Assembly (NCBI RefSeq): GCF_001677275.1
Contig: NZ_CP016178.1
Coordinates: forward strand, 992,001-1,056,000
Direction of reading: 5' to 3'
Length of the DNA: 64,000 nt
Origin: Vibrio breoganii
GTDB lineage: Bacteria; Pseudomonadota; Gammaproteobacteria; Enterobacterales; Vibrionaceae
Below are positions 33,977 to 42,724 of this stretch, piece after piece. Numbering within the stretch: position 1 is the first letter of the stretch; each line of letters begins with the position of its first letter. A model generated the notes under the pieces. The model was not told the DNA's origin, searched no databases, and saw only the letters and a list, made by a program, of their open reading frames with translations. The translations under genes were made by a program, and so were the position numbers.

Positions 33977-35734
33977 TTACAATCCAATAAAGGCAGGAAT
34001 TGCGGTTAACACAATCACGCCATAAAGCAGGCACATAGGGACGCCCACTTTTACGAAATCTTGTAGCTTATATTGTCCTGCATTGAACACCATTAAATTG
34101 GTCTGGTATCCATAGGGGCTAATAAAGCTGGCACTGGCGCCAAACGCCACCGCGAGAATGTAGGCTTGTGGGTTAGCCGATAAATTCGAAGCAAGTTCAA
34201 GACTTATCGGAAACACCAATGCGGCAGCCGCATTGTTGGTCACTAACTCGGTCATTAACCATGCTAACAAATATACCACCACAAGCCCAATAAAGGGTGT
34301 AAACAATTGGTCATAAGAATGAACCAAAGATTCCATTCCATCTAATGCGCCGCTGTTAGACAGCGCTTGAGAAAGCAGTAATGCAGACGAAATAATTAAC
34401 CAAATATTTTTTGGTACTCGTTGCAGTACTTCATTAGCAGAGAGACAGCCCGTCAATAAGAAAATGCCAAGCAGTATTAGCATAACTTTAAACAAGGAGA
34501 CAACGCCAATGGCGGCCAATAATATTGCGCCTAAGAACCCGCCAATGGCTAGCTTCTCTTTCCATCCCTCTAAACAATGATCGGTTTCAAGCTCACTAAG
34601 CAAAAAGAAGTTCTTGCTTATGTTGTTTCTTGAAGAGAAGTCCTCACCGACAGCCAAAACCAAATAATCACCGGCTTGTAGCTCCACATCACCCAGCTTT
34701 CCTGATAACGCTTCACCGTCACGTTTGATAGCCACGACCGCAGCATCAAACAATGCTCGAAAGCCCGCATGTTTTAACGTTTTACCGACTAAATGACTTT
34801 CTGGGCGAATGACCACCTCAGATAAGTTATTCAAAGGCAAGCCACTATCACTAGCAAATAATGAAAGGCCGTCAAACTGCGTTAGGATGGTCACTTTTTT
34901 AACATCACCACTAAACAGTAATCGATCGTTGGGTTGAATGACTTCATGAGGGGTAACTGGAGAAATTAAACGACCCTGACGTAATATTTCCACCAAAAAT
35001 AATGATTCTAGATGGCGCAGGCCGTTTTGCTCGACAGTCTTTCCTACTAAGTCTGATTGAGCAGACACTTCCGTATCGATAATGTAGTCACGCATCTGCA
35101 CATGACGTTTTCCATGATCAGGCAATAATGGACTTAATAGATACAGTAACAAGCCACAACCAACCACTAGGCAAAGACCAACAGCCGTAAAATCAAAAAA
35201 TTCAAGACTAGGCAAGCCAGAGTCGATCACTAAGCTATTGACGATTAAGTTGGTTGACGTGCCGACTAAGGTTAACGTCCCACCCAGAATTGCCGCATAA
35301 GAAAGTGGTAGCAACAGTTTACTGGCTTTATGATGTGGGTTATTACGAATAGGCGCTAGCATGGTCGAGACCACCGCCGTATTATTCAAAATAGCGGACG
35401 AAAATGTAGTAAGACTAAAAAGGCGCAACCAGGTTAAGCGATAATTAGGCCCAATGATGTAATTAGTGATCAAACGTAGTAGTTTGGTTTTTTCCAGCAC
35501 TACAGAACAAACCATTAGCAAGATTAAAGTCAGTAACCCCTTATTGGAAAAGCTACCAATTACCTGCTGTGTGCTCACTAAAGAGCTCACGTATAAAGCG
35601 AGCAACAAAACACCGAACACTTTGTCAGAATGAGCCTGAAAACGAATTAACCCAAAGATAGTCGCAATGAATAAAACCAGCACCTGCATCGCCGGACTAA
35701 CAAACCACTCGAACAAAACCCATTCCCCAAACAA
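33977..35734 (-). CDS. SLC13/DASS-family anion permease with RCK_C domains, cluster 1
   Basis: This 585-residue inner-membrane protein has about eleven hydrophobic segments split by a central soluble region (residues about 205-370) with two TrkA-C-like domains (LVGKTVEQNGLRHLESLFLVEI and HLVGKTLKHAGFRALFDAAVVAI). The transport motifs FSSAILNNTAVVSTML and TNNAAAALVFPISLE are the duplicated sodium/anion signature. Beside cysD, sulfate is the likely substrate. It opens the cluster 1 unit and lies 19 bases before cysD. Confidence 0.85.
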   Translation of the reverse strand: MFGEWVLFEWFVSPAMQVLVLFIATIFGLIRFQAHSDKVFGVLLLALYVSSLVSTQQVIGSFSNKGLLTLILLMVCSVVLEKTKLLRLITNYIIGPNYRLTWLRLFSLTTFSSAILNNTAVVSTMLAPIRNNPHHKASKLLLPLSYAAILGGTLTLVGTSTNLIVNSLVIDSGLPSLEFFDFTAVGLCLVVGCGLLLYLLSPLLPDHGKRHVQMRDYIIDTEVSAQSDLVGKTVEQNGLRHLESLFLVEILRQGRLISPVTPHEVIQPNDRLLFSGDVKKVTILTQFDGLSLFASDSGLPLNNLSEVVIRPESHLVGKTLKHAGFRALFDAAVVAIKRDGEALSGKLGDVELQAGDYLVLAVGEDFSSRNNISKNFFLLSELETDHCLEGWKEKLAIGGFLGAILLAAIGVVSLFKVMLILLGIFLLTGCLSANEVLQRVPKNIWLIISSALLLSQALSNSGALDGMESLVHSYDQLFTPFIGLVVVYLLAWLMTELVTNNAAAALVFPISLELASNLSANPQAYILAVAFGASASFISPYGYQTNLMVFNAGQYKLQDFVKVGVPMCLLYGVIVLTAIPAFIGL

Positions 35735-35741
35735 TTAAAAA

Positions 35742-35846
35742 CCTAAACAATTACCCCCCTCACCTTCCACTTCCGCTTTTCCTTGCTCCTTGTTCCTTTC
35801 ACCTTTCCCCTTGCGCCTTTCACCTTGCACCTTGCACCTCCCACCT
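35742..35846 (-). repeat. Degenerate heptamer array between wzx and the permease
   Basis: On the minus strand a run of about eleven units in 7-base phase reads GGTGGGA, GGTGCAA, GGTGCAA, GGTGAAA, GGCGCAA, GGGGAAA, GGTGAAA, GGAACAA, GGAGCAA, GGAAAAG. No four-helix-bundle gene lies beside it. Confidence 0.8.
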
Positions 35847-37127
35847 TCAAACCCGAATCCAAGTCTTCAACCCCGTCAACCGATACACATCAAACGCCAT
35901 AATCACATTCCAACAGACTAAACCCACAGAAACCGCAATAGCCGCACCTGTTGCTTGAAATAAAGGAATCAACGTCAGTAACAAAACGACGGTTAAGGCC
36001 AAGGTGATAAGTTGTGCGCGTAAGGTACTTCTCTCATTACCCGTCATATTCAACACAAGGCCCACTGAGCCCATACACACATTTACAATCTGCCCGACAC
36101 ATAAAATGGTTAGCAAGCTAGCTGCTGGTAGGTAATCACGTCCAAACAGCAAAGAAACCAACTCTTCGCCAAATATGATTAATAGCAGAGCGAAAGGCAC
36201 AGAGCTAAGCACACTCAACTTAACACTTTGCGTAAGCAGTTTTTGTGTCTCTTCTATTTTATGTTGCTTATATAACCCAGCAATGCGAGGCCCAGACACA
36301 GTGTTTACAGCCTGGAGCCCTAGGGCTAACAAAGTAATGCCTTGCATAGCGACCTTAAAGTAGCCAATGGCTTCTTCGCTACCTAGAATCCCCAAAAATA
36401 GCGTCGCTAATTCGTTGTTCATCGTCCCCACTATGGTAAGAACGGTAAATGGTAACAAGGTCTTTTGCCAACGCTTCACTTGAAACTGCGCTTTACTACT
36501 AACGGTTACACCTTTAGCGACATGTTTAAGGAGCAAATACGACAGCACCACGCCTAATGCATGAGTCGTTAATTGGATATAAATAAGACGCTGCGAACTG
36601 AGTTGATAGCCACTTAAAAATAAATAACCCACAATACACAAAGCAATAAGGGGCGCAATAATCAACATAGGGAACTGCGCTAATTCAGGCCTACGCAAGC
36701 CATTGATGATAGCCGTTTGTCTCGCTAACATCCCTTTGAAAGGAATTAGGATAAGCGCAGAGACAATAAGTATACCCATGCTGCTTGGCCAAATATCAAG
36801 GTAAACTAATCCATACAACACTATCATTGATAGAACTGACAGCGCCAAAATGTAACGATTACTCCATTGCCACATTCCAAGCATCAAAGCATGTTGCTGA
36901 TCTGCAACATAGCGCGCTGTTTCTCTAACAATCAACTGTGGAATACCCGCCACTGCAGGCAACACAGCAAACGCAATAACAGAAAGGACAAAACTATACC
37001 GGCCAAATTCTTCAGGCCCCAGAGTACGAGCAAATAAAATGCCCGTAATTACGGTCAAACCTCGACCGATTAATTGCAAGCCGGCTGTGCCGAAAAATGA
37101 GCGCAATAAAGATTTTTCTTTAATCAA
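35847..37127 (-). CDS. wzx: Wzx-type polysaccharide flippase
   Basis: This 426-residue membrane protein of the oligosaccharide flippase (MATE-like) superfamily begins LLRSFFGTAGLQLIGRGLTVITGILFARTLGPEEFGRYSF. About twelve hydrophobic segments follow. It should move undecaprenyl-linked repeat units to the periplasm for the Wzy polymerase. It is the only flippase candidate in the window, which fits a Wzx/Wzy-dependent pathway together with Wza-Wzb-Wzc. Confidence 0.85.
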   Translation of the reverse strand: MIKEKSLLRSFFGTAGLQLIGRGLTVITGILFARTLGPEEFGRYSFVLSVIAFAVLPAVAGIPQLIVRETARYVADQQHALMLGMWQWSNRYILALSVLSMIVLYGLVYLDIWPSSMGILIVSALILIPFKGMLARQTAIINGLRRPELAQFPMLIIAPLIALCIVGYLFLSGYQLSSQRLIYIQLTTHALGVVLSYLLLKHVAKGVTVSSKAQFQVKRWQKTLLPFTVLTIVGTMNNELATLFLGILGSEEAIGYFKVAMQGITLLALGLQAVNTVSGPRIAGLYKQHKIEETQKLLTQSVKLSVLSSVPFALLLIIFGEELVSLLFGRDYLPAASLLTILCVGQIVNVCMGSVGLVLNMTGNERSTLRAQLITLALTVVLLLTLIPLFQATGAAIAVSVGLVCWNVIMAFDVYRLTGLKTWIRV

Positions 37128-37278
37128 TTAAATTCCCAACATCAAAAATACAAACGTTCAACACAAAAATCTTTAGATTATCAACACAGTAATCGACAAC
37201 GCACATTTATCATAGAGGCAAGTTACACAAACCGCTTATTCTTGCGTCCTTCTCTCTTCTTCAGAGCACTTACCATTT

Positions 37279-37317
37279 AAAACGAATGTGTCATCCAATA
37301 GGTATGAATGAACTCCA
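37279..37317 (-). pseudogene. Relic of a second wecA 3' end
   Basis: The minus strand reads EFIHTYWMTHSF then a stop, matching HTYWMSHSF near the C-terminus of WecA at 26.6 kb. Only this scrap remains. Confidence 0.55.
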
Positions 37318-37343
37318 AAGGACCACCCCAAACAAAGTATCAA

Positions 37344-38185
37344 TTATCTAATATTCGATGCGTTAACAATACGACTCACTGTTGAATAATGAACATCAAA
37401 ATAATCAGCGATTTGCAGCAATGTATAACCTGCGGAGGCATACGCACTTCTCATTGCGCTATTACGATAAACTGCTTCGTGGTTATATTCAGAAAGTGTT
37501 TTAGGTTTTGTTCGGCGCTGTTTAAGAGGGACCTCTCGCAAATCACCCTGCAAATTATTTTTTATAGTTAGGTGTTTAGCGACAAAAGCCTCGTCTCCAA
37601 GGAAGACTTGCTGACGTAAGTTTGACCAAACTTCTACACCAACACCCTCTGCAACAAACCTTTTATAAGCATCGACCGCTTTGTCTCGATCGTTAGCAAA
37701 TTGCAACAGTATCGCATCAGTCGATAACCAATCCGGAGACGAGTTATTCCAACCATATTGTGCCAACTGGACCACTGCCACTCATCGGGTGTATCGACCA
37801 TTTTTGCGCGCACCGGGTTTAAAACGATATAACGGCACAGTTCTAACAAATAAGTTTCTTGATCAACCAAAATGGACTTATAACGCCCCTGGAACAAATG
37901 ACCGACTCGGTTATGTTTACGATTGATCTTCTGAGTAAACACACCATTTAATTGCCACATCTCTTTACTAAGGTTGCCATCAGGGGTTTCGAGCAACAGA
38001 TGATAATGGTTACTCATTAGACAATAGGCATGTATAACCCAATTGTACCGTTCGCAAACTTCATCAAGAATGGTTAAATAGAGAATAAAGTCGTCATCTT
38101 GAAAGAAAATCCAGTTCCGCTTGTTTCCTCGCGCGGTCACATGATACAGCGCACCAGCAAACTCTAATCGCAAAGGTCTACTCAA
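37344..38185 (-). pseudogene. RAYT (REP-associated Y1 transposase), frameshifted
   Basis: From ATG 38185 the frame encodes MSRPLRLEFAGALYHVTARG, the HUH motif MSNHYHLLLETP, GHLFQGRYKSILVD and the catalytic region LLELCRYIVLNPVRAKMV. At about 37765-37780 the family-typical continuation (WNNSSPDWLSTDAILLQF, FLGDEAFV, then a helix-turn-helix IADYFDVHYSTVSRIV) is in another frame, running to 37344. RAYTs are single-copy domesticated-like transposases linked to REP palindromes, which are abundant in this window. The gene is thus inactivated here or needs frameshifting. Confidence 0.85.
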
Positions 38186-38318
38186 ATTAGCCGATAATAT
38201 TCTTAAATATCGGCCTAACTCAGATAAACAAACAGAGCCTTAAAACAATCTGCGATCCACCTCAAACCAAAACACACTCATGCCAATCACCAATGCAAAA
38301 TGCAAGACCTGACCCCAT

Positions 38319-38384
38319 GAGTGCTCTGTGAGTGCTCTGTGAGTGCTCTGTGAGTGCTCTGTGAGTGCTCTGTGAGTGCTCTGC
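38319..38384. repeat. 11-bp tandem repeat (GAGTGCTCTGT, 6 copies)
   Basis: Five perfect units and a sixth with its last base changed. It lies between the RAYT pseudogene and the acyltransferase. A minus-strand reading frame across it is repetitive and not a gene. Confidence 0.95.
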
Positions 38385-38487
38385 ATTAAACTCCGATCCA
38401 ACTAGTATCTTGCTATATATTTTAAATAAAATATCATTCATTCTAACGAAAACCAACACAAATTGTAGAAACCAATAAATAATTTAA

Positions 38488-39582
38488 TCATAAAAACTTA
38501 TTAACGATAAAGTCCTTTGTTTTTATCTCAACATACCTGTAAGTTATTAATGATGTGACAATCACAAGAAAAATAAATAAAAACAATAATAAATTATTCA
38601 TTAAAGGACTTCCTAAGTCGATGAACCTGGAACCATTAACTAGTGGCGCAACTCTCTTACCAGTTATATTTTGAATAACCATAAAGCAGGATTTAATGAT
38701 AATCACTAATGCGTAGTGAGTCATATAAATAGAAAAAGAAATCTTTCCCAACAGTTGAAAAAAATCACCTTTGAGTAATCTTGATACACAACCGAATTCA
38801 TAAGAATAAACCAAGACAACAAAAACAAACAGTAATGAGGCTAATATACTTCTGTATTCTAAGTCTGATTGTGTAATTAATACCACACACAGTAAAAGTA
38901 ACATCTCGACCAAACTAGCAATAGTTCCGTCGAATTTTATATTTCTAAATTTGTTATAAAAAACATATACAACAGCCCCCGCAAAAAAACAGCTAAGCCC
39001 TCTAAACACTTGCCGACTAGGAAAATCATATTTAACAAAAAGCATCATAAAAGCTATAGATGAAATAGATACCCATATAAATAGCCTTTGCTTTTTGAAT
39101 ATAACAATGGTTGCGAAAAGAATTAAGTACATATAAAACTCAACGCTTATACTCCAGGATGGACCATTAAACGAAAGAGGATGTGTAAATGGCAACCAAG
39201 ACTGCAATAACAAAAAGTTAGGGAGCAACTGATCTAATCCATTTTTATCAGAGAAAGGTACTGTTCCGAATGAATACCCGCTTTTATATAGTAATAAGTT
39301 TATTGCCTCTAATATGATAAAAATCAACAACATGAATATATGTAAAGGATAAATACGCAATATCCTTGCTTTTACATAATTTATAAAACTAATTTTTGGG
39401 CCGAAAGCATATGCATGAGCTAAGACAAAACCACTTAACACAAAGAAAAATTCAACTAGAATAGTACTTTTTTTGAAAAAATCGAGTTCTGTAATACTAC
39501 CAATTAAGGCCATATGATAGACGACCAAACAGACCGCGCAAAGGCCGCGAAATGCGTCTAAAGATTCAAAGCGCTTTTTCAT
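38488..39582 (-). CDS. Acyltransferase-3 family protein (OafA/YrhL-like)
   Basis: This 364-residue inner-membrane acyltransferase has the N-terminal signature RFESLDAFRGLCAVCLVVYHM with the conserved histidine, FFVLSGFVLAHAY, ILRIYPLHIF and about ten hydrophobic segments. Such enzymes usually add O-acetyl groups to polysaccharide. It lies at the low-GC end of the glycosyltransferase block on the same strand, so capsule O-acetylation is the likely role. Confidence 0.85.
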   Translation of the reverse strand: MKKRFESLDAFRGLCAVCLVVYHMALIGSITELDFFKKSTILVEFFFVLSGFVLAHAYAFGPKISFINYVKARILRIYPLHIFMLLIFIILEAINLLLYKSGYSFGTVPFSDKNGLDQLLPNFLLLQSWLPFTHPLSFNGPSWSISVEFYMYLILFATIVIFKKQRLFIWVSISSIAFMMLFVKYDFPSRQVFRGLSCFFAGAVVYVFYNKFRNIKFDGTIASLVEMLLLLCVVLITQSDLEYRSILASLLFVFVVLVYSYEFGCVSRLLKGDFFQLLGKISFSIYMTHYALVIIIKSCFMVIQNITGKRVAPLVNGSRFIDLGSPLMNNLLLFLFIFLVIVTSLITYRYVEIKTKDFIVNKFL

Positions 39583-39749
39583 TTATAAATACTTGATTAA
39601 TAGTTTATGGTTAAATAATATCGAAACCTGTCAAAACAATTCGTGATAAATCATTAGATTTGTTATAAACGACAAAGGACAATACGAATTTTTTAAAAAT
39701 CGCTTCTGCTATCAATAACAATATCTTACGATTATAATCTATACTGACG

Positions 39750-40847
39750 TTATTTTTTGACCAACCGTTTAACAAATTCTCGACTGATTTTTTTACGACA
39801 AAAGTTTTGTTCCGCATGTTCTCTACATAATATTTTCAAAACTCGCTTTTCTTCGGGGCTTTTATGAAAGTAATCAGATATTTTTTGAGCTAAACTACTG
39901 ACATCTCCGAGTTCAACGAGGTTCCCGTTAATACTTTCAGAAACAGCCTCGTTCATGCCTGCTGTCTTATATCCAAAGGTTTGAAGCCCCATCGCAGAAG
40001 CTTCCATAGCGCTGACAGGAAATCCTTCTCTAATTGAAGGCAGTACCATTACATCTGCCAATCGATACCATTCCACTGTGGATTTCTGAAATCCAGCGAA
40101 ACAAATTGAGTCGGAAAACCTTTCCTTTAATTCCCGTAAGTCGATGTCACTTAGGGAAGATGGATTATTAGGGTAGGTTTCCCCAACTAACGTCAGCTTA
40201 ACGTTTAATCCAGACTTACGAAGCAAAGACAATACCTCGATTGAATCCCAAACGCCTTTATCGCCAATCAGTCGCCCAACGTATAACATATTTATTTGGA
40301 ATTTTGAGACTTGGTTAATTGATTTTATTTGGAACTTATCTAAATCAATGCCAATTCCTCCTATCACATCACCTGGAACCTTCAAGTCTGACATGTCATT
40401 CTTGTTACAGTACAAAACATTACAACCGGAAGCTCTAATTATGATCGTCAAGAACCTTCGAATCAAACTATGCTTTATTGCAAAACTACCCATGCCTTCC
40501 ACATAAAGATATAATCTCTGATTTATAGCTAAAAACGACAGGAACGTGTAAATATAAGTAATTAAGAAATGGCAGATAAATGTAGATCCATTATTTCTTT
40601 CAGAAACTATTAATCTATTCATTTTATATATAGATAATATTTTTTTAAAGCCACTTTCAAAATCAAAGCATCGCATGATAACGCCCATATTAAGTAGACG
40701 ATCATAAGCATGCTTGTCATCTTCTGGTGATATTACAACAACAACGTGTCCGTTTGATAAAAGCCTTTTAATATACTCTTTACGGAAAAGCCAAACTGTT
40801 TTTAAAGAATTATGAACAATCACAAATCTTTTACGAGGAGGTTTCAT
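39750..40847 (-). CDS. Glycosyltransferase family 4 (first)
   Basis: This 365-residue retaining GT-B glycosyltransferase has MLYVGRLIGDKGVWDSIEVL in the C-terminal nucleotide-sugar domain and the E-x7-E-type region VLPSIREGFPVSAMEASAMGLQTFGY. The N-terminal half is more divergent. It lies 6 bases after the sulfotransferase-like gene. Donor sugar is unknown. The 167 bases between it and the acyltransferase gene hold nothing recognisable. Confidence 0.85.
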   Translation of the reverse strand: MKPPRKRFVIVHNSLKTVWLFRKEYIKRLLSNGHVVVVISPEDDKHAYDRLLNMGVIMRCFDFESGFKKILSIYKMNRLIVSERNNGSTFICHFLITYIYTFLSFLAINQRLYLYVEGMGSFAIKHSLIRRFLTIIIRASGCNVLYCNKNDMSDLKVPGDVIGGIGIDLDKFQIKSINQVSKFQINMLYVGRLIGDKGVWDSIEVLSLLRKSGLNVKLTLVGETYPNNPSSLSDIDLRELKERFSDSICFAGFQKSTVEWYRLADVMVLPSIREGFPVSAMEASAMGLQTFGYKTAGMNEAVSESINGNLVELGDVSSLAQKISDYFHKSPEEKRVLKILCREHAEQNFCRKKISREFVKRLVKK

Positions 40848-40853
40848 TATATT

Positions 40854-41603
40854 TTACTTATAAAATTTGTTGTAAAGTTTAGATGAAGTAACTTTCTCAA
40901 TGTAACCGCTGTCTAGTATTACATTGTCTTTAAAGTTTTTATACACAGGACCATACCACTTCTTTTCCCCTCTATTCGTTGAAACTAAATCGGCTTCTTC
41001 TCCAAGAAATTTGTTTATTAATTCTCTATGATCATTCATTGATTCCATTTTCAATATCAATATTTCAAATTTATCAACTTTGATAATATCTCCATCTACA
41101 TTGAATTCATGGTCATATACATCGAAACCGCTGAATCGCTTAAGTTCTTTATCAAACCATTTTAATCCATAATCGATATCATAACTTGTATGAAAGGCAT
41201 CAGATAGAAAATCAAATCCTTCACCTCTAGTATCTACTTTATCACTCAATATGTATCTTGATACCCAGAATGGCAAATCCTGAAAAAACATTGATATATC
41301 TCTATGCATAGGGTCCCTTACTAGGGTAATTATTTTTATGGTCTTACGACGTTTAATCAAAAGCCGAATTAGAAACAAATTCAATGTAGCGTATAGTTTT
41401 TTTACTATCGTATTATTCTTCTGCTGAAAGTGAGGAAAACATGGAGAGTTGTTGTATAAAGAATGAAAGTGCAGACTATTTTTGAGGTTCATTTCTAAGC
41501 TTGTTGAACCAACTTTACCCATTTGGTAAATAAGTATTCTACTCTCATCAGTCCATTTTTTGTAAAAGTTAATCGATTTATTTAACATTCTAATTTTCCC
41601 CAT
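40854..41603 (-). CDS. Sulfotransferase-like capsular polysaccharide protein
   Basis: This 249-residue protein has the two PAPS-binding signatures. LIYQMGKVGSTSLEMNL (residues about 24-40) matches the 5'-phosphosulfate loop, and IITLVRDPMHRDISMFFQ (about 95-112) matches the 3'-phosphate-binding RDP...S motif. It is closest to the 'putative capsular polysaccharide synthesis' family (QMGKVGS). It would transfer sulfate from PAPS to a sugar hydroxyl. Its start overlaps the next glycosyltransferase by 14 bases. Its presence explains a sulfate-activation cluster inside the capsule locus. Confidence 0.75.
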   Translation of the reverse strand: MGKIRMLNKSINFYKKWTDESRILIYQMGKVGSTSLEMNLKNSLHFHSLYNNSPCFPHFQQKNNTIVKKLYATLNLFLIRLLIKRRKTIKIITLVRDPMHRDISMFFQDLPFWVSRYILSDKVDTRGEGFDFLSDAFHTSYDIDYGLKWFDKELKRFSGFDVYDHEFNVDGDIIKVDKFEILILKMESMNDHRELINKFLGEEADLVSTNRGEKKWYGPVYKNFKDNVILDSGYIEKVTSSKLYNKFYK

Positions 41604-42723
41604 AAATTACTTTGTTATACATTTCTATATTAACTTTTGTTAAAGCACTCACATCGAACTTGTTTTTTATCAAATCATAAGAATTATTTGCTATTTTTTT
41701 CTTTTCTGATATTGAAAGCGCTTTATATTCACGTAAACACGTCGTTATTTGTTCCGGGAAATTTGGATCTATAAGATAACCATATTTATGTTCAGGTATT
41801 AGCTCTTTACCACTGCTAAGTTTCGAATAAATAACTGGTAAGCGCCGTGCCATAGCTTCCATAGGTGCCAATGCGAATGCCTCTGAAAAACTCGGGAATA
41901 CAGCAATATCACACTTATCATATAGCTCATTAAGGCTATTTTTATCTAAAATACCATGATATTTGAGTCCTTTAATTAACCCGTTCCTTTCTAGTATTCT
42001 CTCTAAAACTCCTTGATTGTCTTTTCCAGCTATATGTAATACTGCGCCGGGATATTCAGAATTAAAAGAATCCCAAGAGTTGATAAGAGAGAAAAAACCT
42101 TTTTTTCTCAAAATTGAACCAGAAAAAACCACATTAAAACTAGAATTTTCTGTGTAGTCTCGCTCTACTAAGTCTTTATCTACAACTACACCATTGTATA
42201 TCGTATATATACTTCGCCGTTGCGGTATAGAAAATAAAGCTCTCGTTCTTTCAGCTGTATAGTCACTAACGGAAACCAATTGATCAGCTTTTGCGATTGT
42301 CTTTGCTTCTAAAAACTTCCAAGCATAGTCTTTGAATGAGCGCTGCTTCATCTCATCGTTAAAATAAGTTATAGACCCATGAAACCTAACAATAATTTTG
42401 CAGTCTAACTTTGGTAAAAACGTAATCAGGCCTGAGTTATCTTGACATTCTAAGATATCAAATACTTTCTGATCATGTAATTTCTTAATTTTGTAAAGCA
42501 ATCTAGTTCGTGCAAGAAGATACGACTGAAACGGTTTCTTTAGCATTTGCAACTCTACACCGTTAATAACTTCAAAAGCATCTTCTTTCAAATTATTGTA
42601 AAATCCTACAACGGTTACAGAGTGACCTTCCCTTACTAAAGACTCAGCTATTTCTTTTGTAAAAGTTCCAATACCACCATTGACAAAAGGAGGGTATTCA
42701 TTACACACAAAACAGAATTTCAA
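41590..42723 (-). CDS. Glycosyltransferase family 4 (second)
   Basis: This 377-residue GT-B enzyme has the N-terminal glycine loop CNEYPPFVNGGIGTFTKEIAESL, FSGSILRKKGFFSLINSW in the donor domain, and AVFPSFSEAFALAPMEAMARRLPVIYS containing the E-x7-E motif. All parts of the GT4 fold are present. It is one base from the deacetylase gene and overlaps the sulfotransferase gene, so translation is coupled. Confidence 0.9.
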   Translation of the reverse strand: MKFCFVCNEYPPFVNGGIGTFTKEIAESLVREGHSVTVVGFYNNLKEDAFEVINGVELQMLKKPFQSYLLARTRLLYKIKKLHDQKVFDILECQDNSGLITFLPKLDCKIIVRFHGSITYFNDEMKQRSFKDYAWKFLEAKTIAKADQLVSVSDYTAERTRALFSIPQRRSIYTIYNGVVVDKDLVERDYTENSSFNVVFSGSILRKKGFFSLINSWDSFNSEYPGAVLHIAGKDNQGVLERILERNGLIKGLKYHGILDKNSLNELYDKCDIAVFPSFSEAFALAPMEAMARRLPVIYSKLSSGKELIPEHKYGYLIDPNFPEQITTCLREYKALSISEKKKIANNSYDLIKNKFDVSALTKVNIEMYNKVIYGEN

Positions 42724-42724
42724 A

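Noticed and set aside
38262..38459. A 65-residue minus-strand frame with repeats of STHRALTEHSQ type
   Set aside because: It is produced by the 11-bp tandem repeat and has no ribosome-binding site.
39611..39817. A 68-residue minus-strand frame after the first glycosyltransferase
   Set aside because: It overlaps the glycosyltransferase 3' end in another frame and has no family resemblance.
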